This document shows, one piece after another, positions 41,927 through 50,604 of a DNA stretch of 64,000 nucleotides. Below the pieces are notes generated by a model. The model had not been told where the DNA came from and ran no database searches. It saw only the letters and a program-made list of their open reading frames with translations. Source of the DNA: CAIVVT01 sp963838205 (GTDB lineage Bacteria; Acidobacteriota; Terriglobia; Bryobacterales; Bryobacteraceae); contig CAWIQF010000008.1 in assembly GCA_963838205.1 (NCBI GenBank), positions 62,001 to 126,000 of the forward strand, written 5' to 3'. The first letter of the stretch is position 1; each line of letters opens with the position of its first letter. Position numbers and translations under genes: made by a program.

Positions 41927-43741
41927 ATGGCCAAGGTGCCGCCTGAGCTGCCACGGGAGCGCAGGACTGTTTACAACATGCTGGACGCGACGGCCGAGTT
42001 CCTCGGCAGCGCGCCGGCCTTGCACCAACCCCAGGGTGGCGGGACGTACAAGAGCTGGAACTGGATCGAATACCGGCAGATCGCGGAAGAAGTGGCGGCG
42101 GGGCTGCGTTCGCTGGGAGTGGGTCACGGCGACATTTGCGGGCTGGCGTCGGAGACGCGCGCCGAATTCTACCTGGCCGATGTGGGCGTGATGACCAACG
42201 GCTCGATCGCGGCGGCGGTGTACACCAGTCTGCCAGCCGCGGACCAGGTGAAGACGCTGAAAGCGGCCGAACCGAAGGCGATCTTCGTGGAAAACCCGAA
42301 GATGCTGCAGGCGCTGGAGAGCGCCGGACTGAACGAGGTGAAGGCGCAGCGGATCCTGTTCAGCGGCGAAGCGGAAGGCGCGATCAGCCTCGACCGGCTG
42401 GGGCAATTGGGCGCGCAAGCGATGGTGGAGGATCCGGGGCTGCTGGAGCGCATCCGCGGCGGCGTGCGGCCCGAGGACATGGCGATTCTATACCTGACCT
42501 CGGGGGCGACGGGCGAGCCGAAAATGGGCCTGGTGAGCCACAACTCGGTTCTGGTGAACTGCGCGATGGGCCCGCTGAGCCTGGATCTCAGCAGCACGGA
42601 TTCGACGCTGGTGTTTCTGCCTTCGGCGCACATCACGCAGCGGCTGGTGCTGGAACTGCTGGTAATGCGGCACGGCATCCCGGTGTGGTTCAGCGAGGGC
42701 TTGTCGAAGATGCCGGGTGAGTTGCGCTCGATCCGGCCGACGCTGTTTGTGGCGCCGCCGCGGGTATGGGAACGGATGTACGCCAGCATCACGACGGAGA
42801 TCCGGAAGAAGCCGGCAGTCGTGCGCAAGATGTTCTACATGGGGTTGGGCGTCGGCAGCGCGGTGAGCCAGGCGCGGCAGCAGGGCAAGACGCCGGCGCC
42901 GTGGCACCTGGCCTCGTGGAAGTTTTTCGACAGTGTGGTGTTTTCCAGAATCCGCGAACGGCTGGGCGGACGCCTGAGGGTGGCGTGCAGCGGCGCGGCG
43001 CCGCTCGGCAAGGGCCTGGCCGAATTCTACTCCTCCATCAACCTGCCCCTGATCGAGGGCTATGGGCTGACCGAAGGCGGGGTGGTGGCGATGAACCCGC
43101 CCGCCCGGCCGAAGGCGGGCTCGATCGGCAAAGCGCTGCCGGGCGCCGAATTGGCGACGGCCGAGGACGGCGAGCTGCTGGTGCGTGGGGAAACGGTTTT
43201 TGCGGGCTATTACAAGGACCCAGGCGCGACAGCGGCGGTGCTGCGAGACGGCTGGCTGTATACCGGGGATGTGGCCGAGATCGACGCCGACGGCTACGTG
43301 TGGATCACGGGCCGGAAGAAAGAGCTGATCGTTTCGTCGAATGGCAAAAAGATCTATCCGGCGCGCATCGAAGGGCTGTTCAAGATGCATCCGATCGTCA
43401 ATCAGATTCTGCTGATCGGCGACCGGATGCCGTACATGACCGCGCTGATCAGCATCAACGCGCAGCCGGCCGAAGATGTGCAGGGTGTCTCCCCCGAGGC
43501 CAAGAGCCTGGCACAACTGGCGCGGGACGAGGCCGTTCACGGCGAGCTCAAAAAGATCGTCCAGAAGGTCAACCGGCAACTGGCGCCATTCGAACAGGTC
43601 CGGCGCTTCAAGATCATCGAGCGCGACTTCTCGCTGGAGCAAGGCGAGCTGACGCCCACGATGAAGCTGCGGCGCACGAAGGCAATCGACAGTTTCCGCA
43701 AGGAGATCGGCGAACTCTACGTCGGGCGGGAAGAGTTCTAG
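41927..43741 (+). CDS. Long-chain acyl-CoA synthetase (AMP-binding enzyme)
   Basis: A 604-residue (from ATG 41927) adenylating enzyme that activates fatty acids. Core motifs: YLTSGATGEPKMGLVSHNS near residue 190 (P-loop-like motif A3), then GYGLTEGGVVAMNPP, YTGDVAEIDADGYVWITGRKKELI (A7-A8), and the C-terminal lysine region GEL-TPTMKLRRTKAID. Similar to FadD/FACS-type enzymes. GGGGGAG lies 12 bases before the ATG; an alternative GTG start at 41846, with GGAGAGGA upstream, would add 27 residues. Downstream is isocitrate dehydrogenase after 77 bases. It probably feeds beta-oxidation or membrane lipid synthesis. Confidence 0.9.
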   Translation: MAKVPPELPRERRTVYNMLDATAEFLGSAPALHQPQGGGTYKSWNWIEYRQIAEEVAAGLRSLGVGHGDICGLASETRAEFYLADVGVMTNGSIAAAVYTSLPAADQVKTLKAAEPKAIFVENPKMLQALESAGLNEVKAQRILFSGEAEGAISLDRLGQLGAQAMVEDPGLLERIRGGVRPEDMAILYLTSGATGEPKMGLVSHNSVLVNCAMGPLSLDLSSTDSTLVFLPSAHITQRLVLELLVMRHGIPVWFSEGLSKMPGELRSIRPTLFVAPPRVWERMYASITTEIRKKPAVVRKMFYMGLGVGSAVSQARQQGKTPAPWHLASWKFFDSVVFSRIRERLGGRLRVACSGAAPLGKGLAEFYSSINLPLIEGYGLTEGGVVAMNPPARPKAGSIGKALPGAELATAEDGELLVRGETVFAGYYKDPGATAAVLRDGWLYTGDVAEIDADGYVWITGRKKELIVSSNGKKIYPARIEGLFKMHPIVNQILLIGDRMPYMTALISINAQPAEDVQGVSPEAKSLAQLARDEAVHGELKKIVQKVNRQLAPFEQVRRFKIIERDFSLEQGELTPTMKLRRTKAIDSFRKEIGELYVGREEF

Positions 43742-43818
43742 CGGGCGCGGCGACGGACTGCGCGCGGGAAATCGACGGAACCGGCGAAGCGATTAATCCA
43801 TCAGGAAAATAAGGAAAC

Positions 43819-45279
43819 ATGGCACTCAACGTACCCATCACGGTCGCCCGAGGCGACGGCATCGGCCCCGAAATCATGGCCGCCACACTGCAGATCCTGA
43901 AGAGCGCGGGCGCGCGGCTGGATATCGAAGAGATCGAGATCGGCGAGAAGGTCTACCTGCGGGGCAACTCGGCGGGCATGGACAAAAGCTCGATCGAGTC
44001 GCTGCGGCGCACGAAGGTGTTTCTGAAAGCGCCGATCACGACGCCGCAGGGCGGCGGCTACAAGAGCCTGAACGTGACCACGCGCAAGATGCTCGGGCTG
44101 TACGCGAACGTGCGCCCGTGCGTGGCCTACGATCCCTACATTCCGACGAAGCACCCGGGCATGGACGTGGTGATCGTGCGCGAAAACGAAGAGGATCTGT
44201 ACGCCGGAATCGAGCACCAACAGACGCCGGACGTGACGCAATGCCTGAAACTGATCAGCCGGTCGGGCTGCGAGCGGATCGTGCGGTACGCCTTCGAATA
44301 CGCGGTGCGGAACAACCGCAAGAAGGTCACGTGCTTCATGAAGGACAACATCATGAAGCTGACCGACGGCCTGTTCCACAAGGTCTTCGACGAGATTGCG
44401 GTGGAGTATCCGGAAATTGAGAAGGAGAGCTGGATTGTCAACATCGGCGCGGCCAAACTGGCCGATACGCCCTCGGTGTTCGACGTGCTGGTGATGCCGA
44501 ATTTGTATGGTGACATCCTATCGGACGTGGCGGCGCAGATCGCCGGTTCGGTGGGCCTGGCGGGCTCGGCCAACATCGGCCTGAAGTACGCGATGTTCGA
44601 GGCCATCCACGGCTCCGCGCCGCGGCGCGCCGGGCAGAACCTGGCCAACCCCTCGGGCCTATTGCTGGGCGCGGTGATGATGCTCGTGCATATCGGCCAG
44701 CAGGACGTAGCCGAGCGCGTGCATAACGCGTTCCTGCGGACGCTGGAGGACGGCATTCACACCTACGACATCGCGAAGGAGGGCAAGAACCCGCACACGA
44801 CGAAACAGGTCGGGACGAAGGAGTTCGGCGAAGCGATCGCGGATCGAGTGGGGCAGGAGCCCCAGAAGTTCAAGGTCGTGCGGTACAGCACCGCACCGCC
44901 GCAGGCCGCGCGGGCGGCGGCGCCGGCGAGGCCGCTGCCGCAACGCGAACGGGTGGGCGTCGACCTGTTCACTTACCATCCACCGGGCGATCCGAACGAA
45001 GTCGGCAGGCGGATGGAGGCGCTGAATGGAGACGGCGTAAAGCTGGTCATGATTTCCAACCGCGGCGTGAAAGTGTATCCGGATGGGCTGCCGGATACGA
45101 TTACGACCGACCACTGGCGCTGCCGCTATCAAAGCGATAATGCGAATCCGGCGGTCACCGCCCAGCAGGTGATCGATTTGATGCAGCGCGCGACGGGCGC
45201 GGGCATTGAGTTTATCAAGACCGAGGGCCTCTACAACTTCGACGGCAAGCCGGGATTCTCACTGAGCCAGGGCCAATAG
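43819..45279 (+). CDS. icd: Isocitrate dehydrogenase with C-terminal extension
   Basis: A 486-residue decarboxylating dehydrogenase oxidising isocitrate to 2-oxoglutarate in the TCA cycle. The core (residues 1-340) has the family signature IPNLYGDILSD-like MPNLYGDILSDVAAQIAGSVGLAGSANI, the isocitrate-binding NVRPCVAYDPYIPTKHPGMDVVIVRENEEDLYAGIE, and GSAPRRAGQNLANPSGLLLGAVMMLVHIG. The C-terminal extension of about 140 residues (VGVDLFTYHPPGDPNEVGRRMEAL) resembles that of Thermus-type enzymes. Cofactor preference (NADP or NAD) is not clear from sequence. Ribosome site AAGGAAA precedes the ATG. It lies next to purE and lhgO. Confidence 0.93.
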   Translation: MALNVPITVARGDGIGPEIMAATLQILKSAGARLDIEEIEIGEKVYLRGNSAGMDKSSIESLRRTKVFLKAPITTPQGGGYKSLNVTTRKMLGLYANVRPCVAYDPYIPTKHPGMDVVIVRENEEDLYAGIEHQQTPDVTQCLKLISRSGCERIVRYAFEYAVRNNRKKVTCFMKDNIMKLTDGLFHKVFDEIAVEYPEIEKESWIVNIGAAKLADTPSVFDVLVMPNLYGDILSDVAAQIAGSVGLAGSANIGLKYAMFEAIHGSAPRRAGQNLANPSGLLLGAVMMLVHIGQQDVAERVHNAFLRTLEDGIHTYDIAKEGKNPHTTKQVGTKEFGEAIADRVGQEPQKFKVVRYSTAPPQAARAAAPARPLPQRERVGVDLFTYHPPGDPNEVGRRMEALNGDGVKLVMISNRGVKVYPDGLPDTITTDHWRCRYQSDNANPAVTAQQVIDLMQRATGAGIEFIKTEGLYNFDGKPGFSLSQGQ

Positions 45280-45368
45280 GGGCGCGGGAATTGAGAGCAT
45301 GAGGAGGACGGCGCTCCGGCGTGGTGAGACGGCCGTCCGCTGGGCTTGAACTAAGGAGATTGCCGCAA

Positions 45369-45857
45369 ATGGAAGTGAAGCCGCTGGCCGGGGTGATCAT
45401 GGGCAGCGCCTCCGACTGGGAGACGATGCAGCACGCCTGCAAGGTGTTCGATGATTTCGAAGTGCCCTACGAGAAGCGCGTTATTTCGGCGCATCGCGCG
45501 CCGGAGGCGCTGGCGGAGTACGCGCGGACGGCGCGTTCGCGCGGGCTGGAAGTGATTATCGCCGGCGCTGGCGGGGCCGCGCACCTGGCGGGCGTGACCG
45601 CGGCCTACACGACGCTGCCGGTGCTGGGCGTGCCGATGCAAAGCCAGGCGCTGAACGGGCTTGATTCGCTGTTGTCAACCGTGCAGATGCCCGGGGGCGT
45701 GCCAGTGGGCACGCTGGGCATCGGCCAATCCGGCGCCGTGAACGCGGGACTGCTGGCGGTGGCGATCGTGGCTCTGCACCGTCCGGCGTTGATCGAGAAA
45801 CTGGAGCAATTCCGTTCGCAGCAGACGCAGAAAGTGCTGGGCGCGACACTGCCGTGA
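45369..45857 (+). CDS. purE: N5-carboxyaminoimidazole ribonucleotide mutase
   Basis: A 162-residue class I PurE that shifts the carboxyl group on aminoimidazole ribonucleotide in purine synthesis. Signatures: VIMGSASDWETMQHACKVFDDFEVPYEKRVISAHRAPEAL at residues about 9-48 with the catalytic Ser/Asp and His, then IIAGAGGAAHLAGVTAAYTTLPVLGVPMQS and GTLGIGQSGAVNAGLLAVAI. ATG 45369 is preceded by AAGGAGA. purK and purB are not adjacent. It is followed by lhgO after 70 bases. Confidence 0.96.
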   Translation: MEVKPLAGVIMGSASDWETMQHACKVFDDFEVPYEKRVISAHRAPEALAEYARTARSRGLEVIIAGAGGAAHLAGVTAAYTTLPVLGVPMQSQALNGLDSLLSTVQMPGGVPVGTLGIGQSGAVNAGLLAVAIVALHRPALIEKLEQFRSQQTQKVLGATLP

Positions 45858-45927
45858 TGGGCGCAGTCGAAGCTGCCGCGAGGCGGGCCACGACGTTTGG
45901 CAGTGTGCAGAAACCGAGTCAGCGGCG

Positions 45928-47124
45928 ATGAGTGGCAAGCGCGTGCTGGTGGTGGGCGGGGGCGCCGTCGGGCTGGCCTCGGCCATGCGCATCCTGGAAC
46001 GCGCACCGGAGATGAGCCTCACGCTGGTGGAAAAGGAATCGGCGGTCGGCCAGCATCAAACCGGCAACAACAGCGGCGTGCTGCACTGCGGTCTGGCCTA
46101 TCGGCCGGGTTCCAACAAGGCCAAACTGGCGGTGCGCGGCATCCGGCAGATGGTGGAGTTCTGCCGGGCGCATTCGATCCCGCACGACATCTGCGGCAAG
46201 CTGGTGGTGGCCACGCGCGAGGAGCAATTGCCGCGGCTCCACGATCTGTTTCAACGCGGAACCCAGAACGGCTTGCTGGGGCTGGAGATCCTCGATGGGC
46301 CGCGCATGCGGGAGATCGAACCGCACGCCGCGGGCGTGGCCGCGCTGCGCGTCCCCGAGGAGGGAATCGTCGATTATCCGGCGGTGTGCGAAGCGCTGCG
46401 GGGCGAGATTGAAGCGCGCGGCGGCCGGGTTGTCACGAGCGCAGGGGTCACCGGACTGCGGCGCAACGCGCAGGAGTGGCGGGTGGAAACGCGCGCGGGC
46501 GATTTCGCGGCCGATGTGGTGGTGACCTGCGCCGGATTGCAGGCGGACCGCGTCGCCCGGCTGGCGGGCATCCACACGGACGTGCAGATCGTGCCCTTCC
46601 GCGGCGACTATTATAAGCTGCGGCCGGAGCGCGAATTCCTGGTGCGCAATCTTATCTACCCGGTGGCGGACCCGAAGTTTCCTTTTCTGGGATTGCACTT
46701 CACGCGGATGATCCGCGGCGGCATCGAAGCGGGGCCGAACGCGGTGCTGGCGCTGAAGCGTGAAGGGTATTCGAAACTCGCGTTCAACCTGCGAGACGCG
46801 GCCGAAGAGCTGGCATTCCCGGGCCTGTGGCGCTTCGTCGGACAACATGCCGGCATGTGCGCGGCCGAAGTGCGGCGCGCGTTCAGTCAGACGCTGTTCT
46901 GCCGCTCGCTGCAACAACTGGTGCCGGAGATCGAGGAGCGCGACCTCGCGCCCGGCGGCAGCGGCGTGCGCGCGCAGGCCATGCGTCCCGACGGCAGACT
47001 GGTGGAGGATTTCGAGATCGTCGTGCGCGACCGCGCGGTGCACGTGCTGAACGCACCTTCGCCGGCGGCCACGGCCTCGCTGGCGATCGGCGAAGAAGTG
47101 GCCGCGCTCGCGCTGGCGCAGTGA
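45928..47124 (+). CDS. lhgO: L-2-hydroxyglutarate oxidase
   Basis: A 398-residue FAD-dependent oxidoreductase of the DAO fold, closely resembling LhgO (YgaF), which removes L-2-hydroxyglutarate, a side product of 2-oxoglutarate metabolism. The Rossmann start is KRVLVVGGGAVGLASAMRILE with the following VEKESAVGQHQTGNNSGVLHCGLAYRPGSNKAKL; the latter is the LhgO hallmark. Further: CGKLVVATREEQLPRLHDLFQRG, FRGDYYKLRPE and GPNAVLALKREGYSK. The gene sits after icd and purE, consistent with a metabolite-repair role near the 2-oxoglutarate-producing enzyme. It is convergent with the alpha-galactosidase gene. Confidence 0.93.
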   Translation: MSGKRVLVVGGGAVGLASAMRILERAPEMSLTLVEKESAVGQHQTGNNSGVLHCGLAYRPGSNKAKLAVRGIRQMVEFCRAHSIPHDICGKLVVATREEQLPRLHDLFQRGTQNGLLGLEILDGPRMREIEPHAAGVAALRVPEEGIVDYPAVCEALRGEIEARGGRVVTSAGVTGLRRNAQEWRVETRAGDFAADVVVTCAGLQADRVARLAGIHTDVQIVPFRGDYYKLRPEREFLVRNLIYPVADPKFPFLGLHFTRMIRGGIEAGPNAVLALKREGYSKLAFNLRDAAEELAFPGLWRFVGQHAGMCAAEVRRAFSQTLFCRSLQQLVPEIEERDLAPGGSGVRAQAMRPDGRLVEDFEIVVRDRAVHVLNAPSPAATASLAIGEEVAALALAQ

Positions 47125-47203
47125 GGCGGCGCGGCCGTGATCCGGCTGAGCGATCAGTTCCTGGAGCCGCTGGACGCGGCCGCGGAGAATGAACGAGACG
47201 CGG

Positions 47204-48766
47204 CTAAGGACGGACCAGCCGCACCAGCGCCACGCCGTGCCGGTTTACGGTGGCCGAGTATTGCCCGCCCGCATGCCCGGCATCTTTCTGCCGCCACAAA
47301 TCGCGAACGCGCCGCGAGCCTTCGATACCGAGTTCGGCCCAGGTGACGGAGAGCTTCGCCGGCGCTTCGCCCAGATTGAACAAACCGACCGCGACGGAAC
47401 CATCTTCGAGAGGCTTCGCCAGCACGAATTCATTGTCGTTGTGCCGGATGACGCGAGCCTGCCAGCCCAGCGGATCCTGATCAACGCCGATCACTTCGGC
47501 ATTGCAGAGCACGTTCAGAGTGAATTCATCGAGCTGGTTCATGTCGCCGGCGAAGAACAGCGGCGCAGCCATCAGCGACCACATCGACATGTAGCTGTAC
47601 TGTTCATCCGCGGTCAGGGAGGTGGGCTTGGCCGGGGCATCGATGTGGAAGGCATCGCCCACGGAGCCGATCAGAATGTAGTCCGGATCGTTCCAGCGGC
47701 CCGGCCGGGCGGAGGCGGCATGCTCGGCGTTTTTGAATCCGATCGAGTAGAAGCCGGGCAGCCGCGCGCTCTTTTCAAGACCCAGATCGCCGGTGGTGCG
47801 CCAGGAGTTGCCCCCCACCTCTCCGCCCCAATTCCAGACTTCGGCCATGCCGTATTGGCACAGGTTGAAGACGATGTCGCGGTCGAGTTTCTTGAGAAGC
47901 TCGCCCATCAGGCGGTAGGGCCGCTGGTAATCCGCCAGGGTCTCGTGCGGGGCCACCTTCCCGTAGGAGCACCAATCGTATTTCAGGAAGTCGAAACCCC
48001 AGCGGGCAAATGTCGTCGCGTCGGCCGCTTCATGCCCCCACGACGTCGCGTAGTCCGCGCAATCGAGAGGCCCCGGCGATGAGTAGAGTCCCGCCTTCAG
48101 CCCCTTGGCGTGGATGTAATCGGTGAGCGCCTTCATGTCCCCAAAACGCTGGTTCGGACGGAGCGTTCCGGAGCCATCGCGCGGCTCGCCGCTCAGCGCC
48201 GGGTCTTTGGAGCCGGGCTTCATCGTCCAGCAGCCGTCGATGTTCACATACGCATAGCCGAAGTCCGCCATGCGGGAGGCGATCATTGCGCCGGCGGCCT
48301 CGCGGATCAGCTTTTCCGTGATTCGTTCGTAGTGCGTGTACCAATCGTTCCAACCCATGGGTGGCGTGAGCGCCAGCGTGTCGCCGACGACGATTCTCCA
48401 GCGCTTCATCGCCTGGCCGTGGTCATTGGCGGCGCGCAACGTCAGCGCATACTCGCCGGGTTCCTGGGGCGCATTGCCAGTGATTATGCCCGTCTCCGCA
48501 TCCAACCGCAGCGAGCCCGGCAGAGACTCCGCGGAGAAGTGAATGGGGCGGGCTCCGGTGCACGGAATCCGATAAATCAACGCATGTCCCGGCCGCACAC
48601 CGTAGACCGCCGGCCCGTTGATTTTCGGCGCCGGTCCCGGCCGCGGCGTCAGGATATAGCGGCCGGGATCGGCTGCCGGGGGTTCGCCACACAGCGCGCA
48701 CGTGAGAATCGGGAGTAGTCCGAGGAGACGCCAAGCGCCCCGGCTCGGGAGGGAAAATGAGAGCAT
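47204..48766 (-). CDS. Secreted GH27 alpha-galactosidase
   Basis: A 520-residue exported enzyme (signal up to about residue 27, LLGLLPILTCALC). An N-terminal putative-Ig-like segment (residues about 35-125: HFSAESLPGSLRLDAETGIITGNAP) is followed by the GH27 barrel: TPPMGWNDWYTHYERITE, GYAYVNIDGCW, the nucleophile in FDFLKYDWCSYG (Asp) and the acid/base region in GNSWRTTGDLG. The C-terminal beta-sandwich ends SATVNRHGVALVRL. It cleaves alpha-galactosyl residues from plant oligosaccharides or galactomannan. Together with the GH42-like and GH50-like genes it marks this genome as a plant-polysaccharide user. The next gene, in the same direction, is 108 bases upstream. Confidence 0.93.
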   Translation of the reverse strand: MLSFSLPSRGAWRLLGLLPILTCALCGEPPAADPGRYILTPRPGPAPKINGPAVYGVRPGHALIYRIPCTGARPIHFSAESLPGSLRLDAETGIITGNAPQEPGEYALTLRAANDHGQAMKRWRIVVGDTLALTPPMGWNDWYTHYERITEKLIREAAGAMIASRMADFGYAYVNIDGCWTMKPGSKDPALSGEPRDGSGTLRPNQRFGDMKALTDYIHAKGLKAGLYSSPGPLDCADYATSWGHEAADATTFARWGFDFLKYDWCSYGKVAPHETLADYQRPYRLMGELLKKLDRDIVFNLCQYGMAEVWNWGGEVGGNSWRTTGDLGLEKSARLPGFYSIGFKNAEHAASARPGRWNDPDYILIGSVGDAFHIDAPAKPTSLTADEQYSYMSMWSLMAAPLFFAGDMNQLDEFTLNVLCNAEVIGVDQDPLGWQARVIRHNDNEFVLAKPLEDGSVAVGLFNLGEAPAKLSVTWAELGIEGSRRVRDLWRQKDAGHAGGQYSATVNRHGVALVRLVRP

Positions 48767-48874
48767 TCCGGGTTCCTTCCAATCCCGGCGAGCTACTGGC
48801 TGAGGAGCCGTTTCCGCAGCTGCCGGATTGGAGCCATCCTACATCAGACCGTCCGCGAGGTGAATCCCGGAGAA

Positions 48875-50335
48875 TCAGCCCTCCGTCGCGCCCAGGCCCG
48901 CTTTTGTCAGTTCTCCGGTGTGCATCGTGCCATCGGTGATTTGAAAGATGCCCGGGAATCGGCTCGCCCACGCCTGGTTGGCCGCGGGCATGAACTGGCG
49001 CGCGTTGGCTTCGATTGCGGCCACATCCGGCACGTGAGCGGCCAGACCGGCCGACTGGATCAGCGACGCGCCCGGGCAGGTGAGGTCCTGCACGCACAGG
49101 AACAGCTTGTGTTTCTCCCCGATGGAGGCGATCAGCATCATGTGACTTTGGCCCTTGCAGGCTTTCAGAGCCACGCCGGTGTAGCCCAGCTTGCACGCGA
49201 TGAGCAGCGCCTCGACATCCGTCAGGGATTCATCGATCACGACGGGAACCAGCTTGGCGGCGGCGTGCATCTCGTTTTCGGGATGCGCGTTGAGGTCGCG
49301 CGCGGTCGGTTGTTCGACGTATTGAATGCGCTCATAGCCGTGGGGCGACCGGTGTTTCACTTCATGCAGGAAATCCAGCAGGTACTCCACGTTGGGGCAC
49401 TTTTCGTTGAAGTCGAGAGAGTAAACCCAGTCCTTCACGCCGCGTTGAGCCTGGGTTTGCGTGGTCACCTTGTCGACGCGCAGCACGCGCTCCACATCCC
49501 ATTTCCGGTCGTCGCCGTTGAGCTTGATTTTCAGGTGGGTCAAGCCGTTGTAGCGGATCCATTCGGGCAGCGTCTCCGGCAGACCGTCGTTGACGCGTTG
49601 TACGATGTCGGCGTCTTCGATCGGGTCGATGGCCGAGACCAGGTGATATACGGGCATGCGCGACTTGGGTTCGGGACTGAGATAGCGGCTGGGGAATTCG
49701 CCTTTGTACTCCGGCCCGAGATAGTGCGCCAGATCATGCTGCATGAACTCCGGCCCGTAGGTGCGATAACAGTTGAGCCCGTGCGCCTTGCCGAAGGCGT
49801 CATGGATGGCGGCGTCAAAGGCGCTGGCCGTGACCAGCGAGCACAGCTTGGGGATCGGCTCGGCGAGGCGCAGGCGCGACGCGACCTCCGCCGCGGCCTT
49901 TAAATAAGCGGGTTCCAGTGCCCAGTTGATGTCGATGGGATGGCCGAACTCCGGATACGCGGCGGTGATCCGGGCGAGGTCTCCGGCCAGCGCCCGCATC
50001 GCCGCCAGAGTCGTTTCGTACGACATCGTTTTCGACGGGAACGACCAGATGTTGCCCAGCGGCATCGACCCGAATCCCTTGGCCACGCGTCCGTCGCCGG
50101 TGCGGACCGAACAATTCACGTTCAACACCGTGGCGCGGTCCACCACGTGGCCGCCGAATTTGATGGGGGTCCGGTATTTGTATTCCTCGTAGGAAATCGC
50201 GACGTGCTCGAGGCGGATGTCGGTCTTGCGCACCGCCGCGGAGAGGATATTCCAGCGCGCGGGCGTGGCGGCAGCGGCAATGCCGGCCACCTTACACGCA
50301 CTCAGTAACAGGCTGCGTCGTGTGGATACGTCCAT
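48875..50335 (-). CDS. Mandelate racemase/muconate-lactonizing-type enolase-superfamily protein with export signal
   Basis: A 486-residue enolase-superfamily enzyme. The N-terminus STRRSLLLSACKVAGIAAAA looks like a Tat (twin-arginine) or Sec signal, unusual for this mostly cytosolic family. The capping domain follows (residues about 40-190), then the barrel with catalytic candidates: Lys in LTHLKIKLNGDDR, metal ligands Asp in YSLDFNEKCP, Glu in YVEQPTARD and Asp/Glu in VPVVIDESLTDVEA, and a Lys in GVALKACKGQSHM. These fit the mandelate racemase/muconate-lactonizing group, probably a sugar-acid dehydratase. The specific substrate is unknown. The 269-base gap to larC holds no convincing gene. 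Confidence 0.87.
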   Translation of the reverse strand: MDVSTRRSLLLSACKVAGIAAAATPARWNILSAAVRKTDIRLEHVAISYEEYKYRTPIKFGGHVVDRATVLNVNCSVRTGDGRVAKGFGSMPLGNIWSFPSKTMSYETTLAAMRALAGDLARITAAYPEFGHPIDINWALEPAYLKAAAEVASRLRLAEPIPKLCSLVTASAFDAAIHDAFGKAHGLNCYRTYGPEFMQHDLAHYLGPEYKGEFPSRYLSPEPKSRMPVYHLVSAIDPIEDADIVQRVNDGLPETLPEWIRYNGLTHLKIKLNGDDRKWDVERVLRVDKVTTQTQAQRGVKDWVYSLDFNEKCPNVEYLLDFLHEVKHRSPHGYERIQYVEQPTARDLNAHPENEMHAAAKLVPVVIDESLTDVEALLIACKLGYTGVALKACKGQSHMMLIASIGEKHKLFLCVQDLTCPGASLIQSAGLAAHVPDVAAIEANARQFMPAANQAWASRFPGIFQITDGTMHTGELTKAGLGATEG

Positions 50336-50604
50336 CAGGTGCTCCTCGTTGTCAGGCTCGCCGGCTCGACGGCGCCGGCGCGGTGGGGCAATCCGCAGGC
50401 AGAGCGGGGCATGCTCCGCTTTGCCGACCGTCCTACCTTAACACTACGTCCAGCGCAGCGACCATGCGCGACGCCGGGCTGCCGTGCTTCCGCAACTACG
50501 GCGGGATGTTGGCCTGGAAGGCGATAATGGAAATTGCCGCGGAAAGAGCTGGAGGCCGCACGGGGCCGGCTGTGCGCGGCGATTCAGGATTTGAGAGATA
50601 GAGC

